This document shows, one piece after another, positions 1-26,008 of a DNA stretch of 64,000 bases. A program made the position numbers and the translations under genes. Every line of letters starts with the position of its first letter. The first letter of the stretch is position 1. Below the pieces are notes generated by a model, which was not told the DNA's origin, made no database searches, and saw nothing but the letters and a program-made list of their open reading frames with translations. Source of the stretch: Solea solea (Eukaryota > Chordata > Actinopteri > Pleuronectiformes > Soleidae); contig NC_081145.1 in NCBI RefSeq assembly GCF_958295425.1, forward strand, positions 28,267,124 through 28,331,123. Reading direction: 5' to 3'.

Positions 1-1525
1 GCTTGGGGACAGGGATGTAGTTTACAGAATCAGAAGACGCTTGCTAGCGTTCGGCCTCATCTGCGTTGAGTTGTTTGTTGGGCCTGGCCAAGTTTCCATC
101 CGAGTGGATGATTTGTTCTGCTTCTGGTAAAGAGCTCGGCTCAGCCCGGCCTGGCTCGCTCTGTTTAGAGGAGTGGGCAAGTCTGTGGAGCTCTTGTGAG
201 AACAGCTCTGCAGTCTGGCAGCTTCTGCATGAGCTACGTTTGGAATTAGTGTTAAAGAATTCATTGTTCATGTTCAGTGTGTGAATCTCTAGATACCTGA
301 TGATAAGATTACCATACAGACAAATAGCAAATTTATGCCGTGTAAGTCTGACTCGGCCCCCTTAGGTGGCGCTGAATCTCTCGTGTACATAGTGCGTATT
401 AAATGTGAGGTGAACGGTGCTGTGGTTCTGTGTACGTGTTAATCGTGACGCAAATTAGATGGAGCATGGGGCTTGTGGATCCCGTGTTGTCTGAAGAAAG
501 ACGCCGGTAGTTTATACGTCATCTCCTACTTCAAGGCCAAAGAATGCGGAGGACGCCAACTCTGACTTGAGTCCGACTAAGCGTATGGATGTGCAGATAA
601 GTCACATTATCTAGGTATGTCAGTCTGACTAAGACGTGTTTGCAATGACATTAAGAAAACCAAATTGTTGTCTTAGTCGGACTAAAATTGGACTTCTGAA
701 CGTCGGTTATGTGCAGAGCAGAGATGATTTATGTTTAAACAAAAAATGGAGTCGTGCGGTTGTAGCAAGAGAAATGAGACTGTTTTAATGCGACCCCTGT
801 CACCTTTGCGTCTTTGTTGGCAAGACAAATTAGCATCAATGCTTAGGGCCCGTCCTCACGGAGATTTAGGCGTTTTAGGACCCGAAAACGCTGACGTCGT
901 ATTCATTGTCTTGTGTTTGGAGTTTGGTTGACAGTGTTACCAACGACTGTCAGTGAAAAGTCACTAAAGTCAGTGTGAAGAGACACGAGACATCACAAGG
1001 ACACTCGTCCTGTCTTTAGAGATTTCACACACGGGGGTGAAGAAAGTTGAATTGTAAAAAAAAAAGGTTTCCGTGTGAACGTCCTCTGAGTCTCTGAGGC
1101 TGATCCGTTCATATGGCTCTGCCACAGCCCTGCATTGTCACAGGAGGTCAGGGGTCACATGGAGTCATTCATATGATAAGTGGCCTGAAGGAGTCACTAT
1201 AGCTGGGATGTGTCTGCTCCCCCACTTCACCAGGAACTGACGAGAAGCCTCCAGAGGTTGAAAGATAGAATAAGACATTCACTTATAATTATGACATTAA
1301 ATAGTGTTAATTATTATTAGGGTCCTGTTTGTCTCTCTGTATGAGTTTGTGTTTTCTCTCTTGCCCTCCCTGACTCTCTCTTTCAGTGTCCACCAGTGTG
1401 TTGTCTCATTCTGTCTCTCTCGCCCTCCCACAGCTCTGGACAGAGCATCACGTCTGATCTTTAATCCATCACCCACCACTTCGATGTATGTCAGTTGTTT
1501 TTTTTCTCTTTTGAATCGTGTAGTG
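1..1525. other. Presumed 5' non-coding/intron 1 of znf609
   Basis: No coding block is recognised. A short inverted pair (GTCCGACTAAG near 571 and CTTAGTCGGAC near 674, with AGTCTGACTAAGAC between) suggests a small MITE remnant. The rest appears unique. Confidence 0.4.
570..690. repeat. Possible short MITE remnant with AGTCNGACTAA motifs
   Basis: AGTCCGACTAAG on the plus strand, AGTCTGACTAAGAC near 620 and the complementary GTCTTAGTCGGACTAAA near 670 form an inverted arrangement about 100 bp across. No target duplication was found. Confidence 0.3.
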
Positions 1526-1610
1526 CAGTGGTTCCCAACCCCGGGCCGAGGACTGGTACCAGTCCGTGGGTCAATTGGTACCGGGCCGTACAGAAAAATA
1601 CGTAATTTAC

Positions 1611-1969
1611 TAGAGCTGCAACTAACGATTATTTTCATAATCGATTAATCTGTCGATTATTTTCTCGATGAATCGATGAATCGTTTGGTCCATAAAATAT
1701 CAGAAAACCATAAAAAATGTTGATTGGTGTTTTGTCAAACCTGGAAATGCTGATGTTCTCAAATGTCTTGTTTTGTCCACAAACCAAAATGATTGACTTT
1801 TAATGATTAATTTGTTATCCAGAGCAAAGAAATGAGGAAAATATTAATATTTAAGACGCTTAAACAATCAGAAATCTTGTTTTAATCACAAAAAAAGCAT
1901 CAAACCGATTATTCGATTGTCAAAATAGTTGTCCATTAATTTAGTAATCGATTAAAAGTTTCAGCTCTA
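1611..1969. mobile_element. Nested hAT-type MITE
   Basis: Ends TAGAGCTGCAACTAACG and, in reverse, TAGAGCTGAAACTTTTAATC form inverted termini. The 8-bp TAATTTAC is duplicated on both sides (1603-1610 and 1970-1977). The 359-bp AT-rich body is non-coding, with several ATCGATTA motifs. It sits inside the 1526-2665 element and so inserted later. Confidence 0.85.
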
Positions 1970-2187
1970 TAATTTACATTAGTTCTGTTTTATTTATTAT
2001 CTGATTCTGAACAATGTTTTATTTTGGAAAATTACGGGATTATTCTGTCCGCCACCTCTGTCTATGACTCACTCTTGATGCACTCTTGATGTCAAGATGA
2101 TTGCCTCGGTCACATGTCACGGTCGCAAGAAGAAGATCAACTGCTGGAGATTGCAAATGATGGCTGTGATCGAAAGTGCTGTGTTTT

Positions 2188-2189
<2 letters not shown>

Positions 2190-2231
<42 letters not shown>
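2190..2231 (+). repeat. (CTG)14 trinucleotide repeat
   Basis: Fourteen uninterrupted CTG units inside the outer hAT remnant. Open frames across it are poly-Leu, poly-Ala or poly-Gln artefacts. Confidence 0.95.
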
Positions 2232-2234
<3 letters not shown>

Positions 2235-2673
2235 ACGCAGCACCCGTCTCCTGGCTCATGTCATCTGGGTCGTCCATTACCGGCTGCTGCACAGTTAACA
2301 GGCGGGACTTCACATGTTGTAAATTTGCCCTTTGGTCAGCGGCAGCATCCGCAACTGGTTGTATTTGGTCCACAGGAATGTTGCGGCTTTGTGGAGATCA
2401 GTAATGGACTTGGCCATTTTTTCTCCCAAACGTTGCACATGCCGTTGACGCTCTGTGCAGTATCGTTGACGCAATGTCTCGAGAACGCTGCTAATAAAGT
2501 TGCATACACAGTGGATTCACGTTTATTATTATTGTTAGAAAATACCAGTTTTATTGTCGGTCGTGTCATTTAGTTTTGTTTATCTGCCACACCTTAAAGG
2601 CCAGTCCGAAAAATATTGTCTGACATTAAACCGGTCCGTGGCACAAAAAAGGTTGGAGACCGCTGGTGTAGTG

Positions 2674-3369
2674 CTTTGGTTATTTTGTATTTCTCTCTAG
2701 TGCTTTAAACAAATGTCATTAACATGAACAAAATCCCCAGTCAAATAGAAAAGAATACCATTACTCTTTACTACACTTTCTAATAATAGTTACTATTAAC
2801 TGGTTGTTGCATACATTAAGGGACTTCATCGTGGCTTAATGCTTTTCCAAAGAAATAACCTTGGTGGCACCGTTAAACATCAGCTCTTATTGATATTACG
2901 GTACTTCAAAATTTAGCCCCAGAGCCCGTTAAGTACCAGGTGTTGGTAGCCGTCCCTCGTAACATCTCAGGCGACATTCACACCCTACATTTTAGTTTTT
3001 AATTTAATTCAATAAAATTGTATTCGTATAGCACTGGATCACAACATAGTGGAGAAAACTAACAGTTCACACAATGTGCAAACACTCGGCATCAGTCGAG
3101 AGAAAAACGGGGAAAAATCTCCGACAGAACCAGACTCTGATGTGCAGCATCTGCCAAGACAGGTTGGGGTGAAAGGGGGGAAAAATGGGGGAGAGAAAGG
3201 ATAAGAGGGAGGTGAGGTAGAGAGAGTTTAGATACACATTGTTTTCTCTGTATTTACACATATACTTTGCACATCAGCAAGGATTTGAAGCTCCAAAAAC
3301 ATGAGAACATTTGACGGCGTGTGTTGATTCCATTCATGAAAATAATCACAGCTGTTCTTCTGTGTGCAG
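2674..3369. other. Intron 1 sequence before znf609 exon 2
   Basis: AT-rich with no recognised gene. It ends in a pyrimidine-rich tract and the TGTGTGCAG acceptor. Confidence 0.5.
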
Positions 3370-3489
3370 GAGGCGATGTGGGGAGCAGGGAGGAGGCGCG
3401 GGGTCCTGCCCTGAGGAGGCGTCCTGCAGCTGGGAGGAGCGCGGCCCTCCTGTGGCCCTCCTGCGACGCTCCGGGACGCTCCTACTAAG

Positions 3490-16640
<13,151 letters not shown>

Positions 16641-16650
16641 GAACGGTAAG

Positions 16651-16651
16651 A

Positions 16652-16717
<66 letters not shown>
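16651..16717 (+). repeat. (CA)n microsatellite after the znf609 stop codon
   Basis: Over 30 CA units begin about 12 nt after the stop and next to the donor-like GTAAGA at 16645. Confidence 0.95.
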
Positions 16718-16721
<4 letters not shown>

Positions 16722-17483
16722 GTTTATAAAGCGCTCACACATTAGAAGGATTTCCGGTGTCCTACAGCGCCACCTGCTGGTTGTTAACACACCTGTCTTC
16801 TCACCTTCTGCAGACGCACCTGATTGGCTGACCCCGCCCACCGCCACCCTGCCCGGTGTCATGTGACTGGATCACATGAGGAAACACTTCTGATTCAACA
16901 TCAGCTCGATGGCATTTGATTTCTGCGCCTGGACGTCCAGACAGGAAGCTCCGCCCCCACCCCCGTGCCTCACTGGACTGAATGCCCCGCCCTCTCCTGG
17001 TTCCAGGCGGAGTTCGGCCCCGAGGACGGGCGTGGCAGCGAGATGCGGTGGGTCATCGGCGCTGTCGGGCAGAGCAGCCGCCGTTGGTCGGGAGGCGGGG
17101 TCTAGTGGGTGAAGGGGGACGTCACGTGGCGGGCGAGGCTCAGCATGACCTTTTGACCTCTGAGAACCTGACCCCACCCACTCGTGTCTCAGCTTCACCG
17201 GAAATTTTTTTAAAAACAAAATTAAAATAAATAAAACGCTGTGGGCGGAGGAGGACGGACCAATCAGAGGGCAGCGATGGGACTGGAGCTGCTGCCTCAG
17301 ACTGACTGACCCCGCCCCCTTCTCCTCCTCCTCAGTGTGTAGCTGTACTGTACTCTGTGTGTGTGTGTATGTGTGTGTGTGTGTAAATACTGTACAGAGG
17401 AATTATTTTAAAGAGCCTGTTGATGCTGTTTCCTACTCTTCTTTTTGTCTGTAGCCTCTGTTTTTCTACTGTTGTTGATCTGA

Positions 17484-17489
17484 TATTAA
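17484..17489 (+). terminator. znf609: Candidate poly(A) signal of znf609
   Basis: ATTAAA is the common variant hexamer. It lies about 0.84 kb after the stop codon and at the end of the T-rich segment expected of a 3' UTR. RNA 3'-end data would decide. Confidence 0.5.
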
Positions 17490-18439
17490 ACCTGTAGCTG
17501 GTGAAACGGCGCCGAACTCCGCCTCCTCATTCCTTTCGTACGTTCTGTTATTGTGACGATCGACTCATCCGTCGCTTGCTCAGAAAATGTTGAAAAACGG
17601 TAAACAATCTAAAATTCAACATGATTCTGTTGTAATGTCTTAAAAAAAATGATATTAAAATATAAGAAGCAGAAAAAATCAGGTTTTAATATGACAAACA
17701 TTTATAATCGTTAAACTGCGACGAGGTTGAATAATTACCAGTGTGAGTGTTTCCTGGTTTTTCTGTTCATCTTTCTCCTCTTTCTCCTCCTGCTCTACTT
17801 CGTTTTCTCCTCTTCTGCTTCTAGAATATTTTCCTCAGAGACGGAACGACACACTGAAGCTCGGTCACAAGTCAAACTGATTCACGTAATCAGATCACGG
17901 CTGTAATCTGATTATAAATCTCATTTTATTTTATTTATCGCCCATGATTCACTTTGGTTTAACTGTCGTGTTTTGTTTCTTATTTGATCCTCAAATAATA
18001 ACTTTAACATAATTGTAGGTCAGCAGAGGTCGCTGTGGAGCAGGTGAGGAGGTGCAGTGTGGCTGAGCGGCCACAGGGAGGCGCTGCTGCTCTGCAGATG
18101 AAAAATAAAAGTTTAGTTCAGTTAGAAAATCTGTTGCTCCTCTTCATTCTGGTTCTCTTTCTCCTTTTGCTGCTCCTCCTCTCTTTTCTCCCTCTTTCTC
18201 CTTGTTCTCCATCTCTTCCTCCTGCTCCTCTTCCTCCTCAGTGTTGTGTGAAGTTACAGAGTAGATGATGATGATGATGATGATGAAGATGACATAATTT
18301 CCTGCTCAGTAACGTCTTTTTTGTGTCTGTATTTTATAATCGACGTCTTTGACTGAGACTTTTATTTTGAAGTCACCATTTGTTGGCTTTACTTTGAAGA
18401 CCACTTCCTGTTTCCGGTCTCTTTAGTAAATTATTGTGA

Positions 18440-18537
18440 ACTTGACTCTGCGGCAGCAGAGGAGAGAGAGAGAGACGGACGGTCATCACCTGTCAGCGGA
18501 CCTGAGGGAAGACTAAACCGTATATACATATACACAG
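18440..18537 (+). other. gramd2a: Possible non-coding first exon of gramd2a
   Basis: A purine-rich stretch ends ACACAG|GTAGGC at 18537, a usable donor, 1.6 kb before the acceptor of coding exon 1. No start codon is conserved here. The assignment is a guess from position only. Confidence 0.2.
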
Positions 18538-18991
18538 GTAGGCGCGTGTGAGTGTGTGCGCGCGCGTGTGTGTGATTACTGAGTGTAGTCGGATTAACAG
18601 GTTTAAAAACGATCACAGCTGAATCTGATTAGATAGAGAAAATTAAAGGCGTTTTTTTTTGTTGTGGGAATTAAAATAATCCAGGATTATAATTTGACAC
18701 TAACGTCTCGCGCTCAAATGGAATTGAATCATAAATATTTAAATGAGCTGTGACTCCAAAATATCAATAATTATCGCGATATTTTCTGCAATAGAGACGA
18801 TAGAAGTCACATTTTTAAGGCTGTAACGCTCACACGACAATCGTCGCGCTAATTATTGCTTTAAAAAAAAATGTTATTGCGATAAAACATTAAGTTTGTA
18901 TCTGTACGTTTTTCAGAGGATGTGCACAAATTAAAAACAAATGTCTGTCGTTGCGAATATTTTAACGAAATATAATCATGAATTTGAAAAT

Positions 18992-19105
18992 ACCACTCAG
19001 TGATTTTAGCTCACGGGGACACAGAAGCTGCTGGTCCTCTGCTGCCTCGTGTGGTCACTTTGTGTCACTGAGGTCAATCTGAACAAAGGATTTCAAACAC
19101 TGAAT
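18992..19105 (+). mobile_element. Long-TIR element family, partial copy
   Basis: Contains CTGCTGCCTCGTGTGGTCAC and TCAATCTGAACAAAGGATTT in the opposite orientation to the 16241 copy. Confidence 0.75.
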
Positions 19106-19119
19106 TTTACATATCTGAA

Positions 19120-19262
19120 CGTTATGTCGCTATACGATATTATCACAATATTTATGCTGCGATCCGATATCATGATATTTATGTCGCGATACGATATTAT
19201 CACAATATTTATGTCGTGATATGATATCACGATATTTATGTCGCGATCCGATATTATCATCG
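19120..19262 (+). repeat. ATTTATGTCGCGATACGATA tandem repeat
   Basis: About four units of ~31 bp with ATTTATGTCGCGATMCGATA, rich in the palindromic core TCGCGA/GATATC. Related GCGATA sequence occurs at 18770-18890, suggesting an expanded MITE fragment. Confidence 0.7.
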
Positions 19263-19855
19263 TCTCATTACCAAGTCTTTTTAACTTGAATCTACAGTTC
19301 AGTCTCTGTCAGTCTGTTGACATCACATTTTAGCATCAGCTCAGCTGAACGTCGTCAGAGCAGGTACAGGTAAAAAAACACTTTCTTTTTTAACTTGAAG
19401 TCCACTGAGATCGTGTCGTCTCAGGACGTACATGCGTCCCCGAGGCGTCATCTGATTTAATCAGTGACTGAAGCTCCTGCAAGAGCAAACTGCTCCATGG
19501 AAACCAGGAGGAGGACTGTGTGTGTGGGCGGGGGGGGGGATCATGCCTGTTTCCATGACAACACTGCTTCACTTCCTCCCTGCGGTTCCTAAGAATCGTG
19601 TGCTCACGTGGAATCAGTCACCTGTCGAAGTGGCGCACGGAGAAAGCATTCGTTAGCTTTGCATTTCTTTCACGTTTTCACTCACTCACTCACTCACACG
19701 CTGACATCAGAGCAGTTTCCATGGTAACGGGGGACACGTCCTCCGACCAATCAGAGCCCTGCCTCACCCACACCCTCCAGCTCCTCACTGACAGTGACAG
19801 TACTACACACTGTATTACACACGGTCAATGACAGTACTACACACTGTACTACACA

Positions 19856-20090
19856 TTGTACACTGACTGTAGTACTTTTATTGTGAAATATAGCACCGAC
19901 TGTAGTACTTTTATTGTGAAATATAGCACTGACTGTAGTACTTTTATTGTGAAATATAGCATTGACTGTAGTACTTTTATTGTGAAATATAGCACCGAGT
20001 GTAGTACTTTTATTGTGAAATATAGCACTGACTGTAGTACTTTTATTGTGAAATATAGCACCGAGTGTAGTACTTTTATTGTGAAATAAG
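19856..20090 (+). repeat. 33-bp minisatellite, seven copies
   Basis: Units of GTAGTACTTTTATTGTGAAA plus ATAGCACYGACT repeat every 33 bp. Because 33 is divisible by three, both strands show spurious periodic open frames. Confidence 0.95.
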
Positions 20091-20176
20091 AGTACTAGAG
20101 TAAAGACACGCTCTCTTGTGGTGAAAGAGTAAACTGCAGTGTCATGATTCATGTCCCTCGTTCTGCAGGCGGAGTC

Positions 20177-20283
20177 ATGATGACGTCAGAGAACCCGGAG
20201 CACAGTGATGACATCAGCGTCCTGCCCCCGCAGGAGCTGGAGCCCCCGAGGGAGGAGGACGGACACTGCCCCCTGCCTTTCAG
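20177..20283 (+). CDS. gramd2a: gramd2a coding exon 1 (aa 1-35)
   Basis: The exon likely starts at 20169 after TTCTGCAG. Tandem ATG codons at 20177 and 20180 open the frame MMTSENPEHSDDISVLPPQE. The exon ends CTTTCAG|GTGAGA in the phase that exon 2 needs. The N-terminus is poorly conserved in the family, so this start is the least certain part of the model. Confidence 0.7.
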
Positions 20284-21845
20284 GTGAGAAACTGCAGTGT
20301 GCAAGTCTCTAAATGAAACCGCTCACTATCCCACACCAAAGCCAGTGATTTAAAGTCAGTGCTGGTCCACTGCTGCCTCGTGTGGTCATTTTGTGTCACT
20401 TAAAAATGGGAATGGAGAATTTTGAAAGCTGAAGTTTACACAATCAGTGTGTGTGTGAGTGTGTGTGTGTGTGTGGGAGAGTGTGTGTGTGTGTGTGTGT
20501 GAGTGCGTGTAGTTTACACAGTGAAACAAACATGTGTAGACTTAAGGTAATGTCTTTTTTTCCCTTTTCTTAAACTGTGTTTTCCCTCACACACAAACAC
20601 AGAGGCGACGTTGTCCGTAATTTGTCTCGAGGTCATTTTAACGAGTGAAACAGCAAAGTTAACAGACGTCACCTGCAGCCAGGCTCCTATTGGACGACAG
20701 CAGCTGTCAATCACACCGGTGTCCAATCGTATGTTGCGTCTATTTCCCTCTAAATATGAATATTATTTGAATTATTATTTTTTAACTGAATATACGGTTT
20801 TCCAAACAGCGTTCAGTTCTGCGATGTGGGCGTGAACAATGACAATGAAGCTGCACAGAGGAGTGAACACGTCACCTAAAGCCCGCCTCCTCCTCATCAG
20901 TGTGTGTGTGTGTGTGTTTGGCAGGCGATGAAAGCTGAGTGCAGGACGTGCAGGAGAGACAATACAGAGAGGGAAAGCCTCAGTGTCTCTGTTATTCCTG
21001 TCACGTACAGAACAAGCTGCAGGATCAGTGTGTGCGTGTGCGTGTGTGTGTGCGTGTGTGTGTGCGTGTGCATGTACACGTGTGTGTGTGTGTGTGTGGA
21101 GCTGAAGTCATGTGAGGAACGACAGATTTTAACTTCACCACCCAATAAAACCGACACCAGCTTAAAGCTGCAGTACGTAACCTTTGTTGATTATTATTGC
21201 TGTTGGTGATGATGATGATGTCATCATTCCGCCTCTGTTTGTTCATCATCGTGAAGTTTGCCACGCCCCCTCATCTGAAAACGGGCAAAACTAGAAAACA
21301 AAAACAAAGAAGTTTCAGGTTTGCAGAATCACTTCCTGTGTGCAGCGGCGGAATGTCGACCACGTGGTGCGAGATCTAAAACACGGAGTGGATTCGCTTC
21401 ATCGGCGTCGTGTGAACTCATTTGACAATAGCGTGAAAACGTACAAGACATTTGTTTTTAAGTTCAAGTTAAGTTGTTGTTAAGTTGTCTTATTTTGTCA
21501 CTTCAGTGTTTGAAATCCTTTTTTCAGATTGACCTCAGTGACACAAAGTGACCACACGAGGCAGCAGAGGACCAGCAGCTGCTGTGTCCTGTGTGGACTT
21601 TGGTGTGGGAGAGTGAGTGGTTTCATTTCAAGTCTCAAATCTTGTGTACAGACAAAAATCCTGGTTACTGCTGGTTCAGTCACTCTCTCTCAAGTTCTGG
21701 TCCAGCATCCCATAATACATTTGATTCAGACACATTATGACAGTTAGTCTCAGTGAGACAACAGTTTCCTGTCCCAGTGTGAACATTCTGTTCCACTTTC
21801 ACCATTCACACTCACTGTGTGCATAATTAGTGCTTTCTTTGTGCA

Positions 21846-21877
<32 letters not shown>

Positions 21878-22667
21878 CGTGTGTGTGTGTGTGTCTTGTA
21901 AACAATCACCTCTTTCACACACACACACACACACACACCCCCACTCTGTCTCTCTAAACTCCAGTGTGTGTGTGTGTGTGTGGGAACGTTCTCTGCTCCA
22001 GTTCTTCATTCTAAGTCACTTGTCTTTTTTGTTTTTTGTTTTTTGTTTTTTTACAGTGCAGCTCAGTCCACTGTTTGTGGGCTTTTGACATTTTTGCATG
22101 AACTTCCTATTGATTTGCCTCCTGTTGTCATGACAACATTTACATGGTCAACCTCCATGACAGGTGTGTGTGTGTGTTTGTGTGATCTTAGCTGCTGGTC
22201 CTCTGCTGCCTCGTGTGGTCACTTTGTGTCACTGAGGTTAAGTGACTAGTGGTGCAAGGGGTCATCATTGATCCGTGATCCGTTCGGATCAATATCTTCG
22301 GTTGGGCACACACGTGAACCGCGGGTTGATTTATGCGCATGTTCAGTCCTCACACAGCGCGGTCGTGGCGAGCGGAGGAACGGAGGAGCTTGAACGCGTC
22401 ATTTAAATCCCCTGTTTGGGAGCATTTTGGCTTCCCTGTCAAATATAATGATGATAGTTAGTGGATAACACCGTCACGGTGTGTAGACACTGTGGCACGA
22501 GAAAGTCACATGACAGTGGAAACACAGTGGAAACACAGTGGAAACACAGTGGAACGCATGGCCACGCATCACCCCGGTGTTTCACTGTGTTTCACTGTGT
22601 TTCACTGTGTTTCAGGAGGGAAAACCAAGGCTGCTCAACAACCTCAACAATCAGAGTGAGTGAGTGA

Positions 22668-22706
<39 letters not shown>

Positions 22707-25700
22707 AGAGTGATCCATTTGGGTCCTTTTGTTCTGAGGCTAAATGTGTGGAAGTGTCTTGTTGTTTTAAATGAGCATGTGCGCCTTGTTTCCTTCTGTC
22801 TCTGACTCTTCATCGTCCTCAGTTCAGGGTTGAAAGGTTGACTGTGGTCACATGATCATAACCCTGGAGCAGGGTTCTGTCTGTTCTCACAGGATGTGAT
22901 GTCATGTGTCCTGCAGGCTGCAGCTGATCGATGACCTGTCTTATGAAGACGTGAAGAAGTGCTACAGAGGATCGGTGAGTGTCTCTCACACACACACACA
23001 CACACAGTGTAGTGGTCTCCGTGGGAACCTTACACTGCCACCAGGGGGCGACTCCGCTGAACAAGTCAAGTCAGGTCCTGTGTCCACACAAGCTAAAATC
23101 CCTGAAAACGGTTGAGGTTTGAGATCACAGTCTGTGTTGAAAACAGTTCAGTGTCTGTTGTGTTGTTTTGTTTTGAGTCTTTGTTGTTTCAGACAGGAAC
23201 AGGAAGTCAGGAAGTCAGGAAGTCAGGAAGTGAGCGTCTGGTTCTCAGAGAACAGACGTGCAGGTGCTGCTGGTTCTGGGTTTGATGATGAAACCTCTGA
23301 CCTAAATATCATGATCCCAAACTAAAGTGTGATCCTTCACCCCTTCATCACATCAGTAACCCTCACATGAACATAGAACGAGTGACAGACCATAATTAGT
23401 TAGGTGAATGACGGGTTGGTTAGTTGGTTGGTTTGTCAGACAATTGTGTTTGGTTAGTTGATTGGATGGTTTGTTTGATGTGTGGTAGGTTAGTTGATGG
23501 TTTGTCAATCGATTGGTTGGTTGGATTTTAGCTGGTTTGTCGATTGGTTGGTTGGTCAGACGATTGTGTGTTCAGTTGGTTGATTGGTTGCTATTTGTTT
23601 GGTTGGTTGGTTGGTTGGTTAGGTGTGAGGCTGGTTAATTGAGTGTTTGTTTGGTTAGTTAGGTGTTTTTTTAGGTGTGTGATTGGTTGGTTGGTCGGAT
23701 GCCGGTTGGTTGAGTGGTTATTTGTTTGGTTGTTTGTCGGTTTGTAATGTGTGTGGTTGGTTGGTTGGTTGGAAGGTTGGACAGTCGGTTGGTTGGTTGG
23801 TTGAATGGTTATTTTTTTGGTTTGTTGGTTGGTCGGTTGGTTGGTTGAGTGAGTGGTTATTTGTTTGGTTGTTTGTTAGTTTGTTATGTGGGATTGGTTG
23901 GTTGGTTGGTTAGTTGGTTGAGTGGTTATTTGTTTGGTTGTTTGTTAGTTTGTTATGTGGGATTGGTTGGTTGGTTGGTTGGTCGGTTGGTTGAGTGGTT
24001 ATTTGTTTGGTTGTTTGTTAGTTTGTTATGTGTGATTGGTTGGTTGGTTTGTTGGTTGGTCGGTTGGTTGAGTGGTTATTAGTTTGGTTTGTTAGGTGTG
24101 TGGTTGGTTGGTTGGTTGGACAGTCGGTTGGTCGGTTGGTTGAGTCTTTATTAGTTTGGTTTGTTAGTGTGTTCGTTGGCTGACTGATGCTGTCCCTGCT
24201 TCATTCCACAGACTGTCAGCAAGTACAACTCTCAGTATCACAAACTGTTCAAGACTGTCCCAAAAGAGGAGATCCTGATGAAAGGTACAGACTCAGAGGA
24301 CATCTCCTGTCCTCACTCAGTCCATATTTAACCTGGGACAGCTCATGTCTGATGGACATGTCTCCCCTGTCTTTGTCCATTGCAGTGTACTCCTGTGCCT
24401 TGTTAAGGGACATCCTGCTGCAGGGACGACTCTACATCTCCAGAAACTGGTTGTGTTTCTACGCAAACCTGTTTGGTAAAGACATCAAGGTCAGTGAAGA
24501 CACTTTTCATCCAATTATGAGAAAAAATATTGTTTTTGTCTCCACTCACAATACAAGTCACATGATTCTCATGTCACTTCCAGATGAATATATTTCATTT
24601 AGTAAAAACTTGTTGACAAAGATTCAGGTTCAGTTCTTAGTTTCTTATTTTCTTACGTTTATATTTTTTAAATTCTTCCTGTGAAAATGAAAAGCTTAAA
24701 AGGAAAATATTATGTCAATTAAAAACATGTTCTATTGAACATCAGTTATTAGTTTTTAATATAGTTGAAGTGAAGTAATGAGTATTTTACTGCTTTGACT
24801 GAAATAACCTGCGTGTGCAGGTTTGTATTCCTGTCGTGTCGGTTCGTCTGGTGAAGAAACATAAGACTGCAGGTCTGGTACCAAACGGTCTGGCCATCAC
24901 CATGGATACTGGACAGAAGGTAACGGACTGGACCACAGAAGAGTGAAGACATGAACAAAAACAAGTAGATAAATAAATAACAGCTTCATCCTTCATAACA
25001 ACAGTGTCATATCTAACGCTTTCACATCTTCTACTTATTTGTATTTTCAGGGTTTATCTAACATAACTAGCGCATTGCTGCAATAAGATGAAACCTATGT
25101 TAGCTACGTCAAAGCTAGCGATCACTTAGGTCTATCTAACTTTTGCAACTAACACTTTAGTAGCTGTACAAGCACTAGCGTTAGCTTAGTCAAAGCTAGC
25201 AACGATCTAGGTTTATCTAGCAATCGACACATTAGTAGCCTTACAAGCTAAGTTAGCTATAGAGGAAAAGTTGGGGGTTGCGGGTGCAAGGCCGCAGTTT
25301 AGCTAACGTTAGCGCCACATTACTTGTTAGCTGAGGTAGCTAGGGGGCACAATACTGTGGGTTCTTTCAGTAATTCATCAATGAATAGATGAATAAATGG
25401 CCGTTACATTCATTGCATAACTGTTTTATACCGTCAGTGTCCGTGTGGTTTCTTTTCCTCAAAAAAACACATTTTCTGATCCACTGTGGACCAAACAACT
25501 GAAAATCATCGTAAATGTCCCTAAAAACATGTTGATGTTGCAGTTTTTTGACGTGTGCAGTGACTTCTATTTTGTCCCTCTGTCTGCAGTATGTGTTTGT
25601 GTCCCTTCTGTCCAGAGACAGTGTCTATGACGTCCTCAGGAGGATCTGCACTCACCTGCAGGTCCGTGCTTTCAGCCTGATCACGGCATTGAATCAGAAT

Positions 25701-25939
25701 TGATTGTTGTATAATATGGAAATGGTTTTAATCTACTGACCCTCGGAGAGTTCAGGGTTGTGTTCACGCTCAGTGAAAACACGAAGGCCATTTAACAAAA
25801 GACTATGTTAAGAACGTGTCTGCAGCTGTATTTTGGTGTTGGACGTTATTTTATGACGATGAACTGACTGTTTTAGTTGCTTTGTAAACCGCTCACTCTC
25901 CTACACCAAAGTCCACAGAGAAAATCAGTGATTTTAACA

Positions 25940-26008
<69 letters not shown>

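Larger units (their letters stand above)
1526..2665. mobile_element. hAT-type DNA transposon remnant (outer element)
   Basis: The left end CAGTGGTTCCCAACC and the right end, read in reverse CAGCGGTCTCCAACC, are imperfect terminal inverted repeats of hAT type. Both flanks carry the 8-bp target duplication GTGTAGTG (1518-1525 and 2666-2673). The 1.14 kb body has no intact transposase. It contains a (CTG)14 tract and a second hAT element inserted at 1611. Confidence 0.85.
16641..17489 (+). other. znf609: znf609 3' UTR candidate with poly(A) signal at 17484-17489
   Basis: Sequence after the stop codon contains no further coding block. A stretch near 17384 (GTAAATACTGTACAGAGGAA) looks like conserved 3' UTR. 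ATTAAA at 17484-17489 is a plausible poly(A) signal. The exact transcript end is inferred. Confidence 0.55.
17490..20168. other. Intergenic/5' region between znf609 and gramd2a
   Basis: Holds a CT-rich stretch (18120-18240), a (GAT)n run near 18268-18288, a possible non-coding exon and the tandem repeats listed separately. No other coding block recognised. Confidence 0.5.
20284..22916. other. gramd2a intron 1
   Basis: 2.6 kb with many (TG)n/(CA)n tracts (20449-20510, 21028-21098, 21843-21897, 21919-21939, 21964-21982) and long-TIR fragments. A short GGAAACACAGT repeat with complementary TTTCACTGTG repeats lies at 22517-22613. No exon recognised. Confidence 0.6.

Noticed and set aside
2097..2573. 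Poly-Leu/Ala/Gln open frames around 2190
   Set aside because: Products of the (CTG)14 tract inside a hAT remnant.
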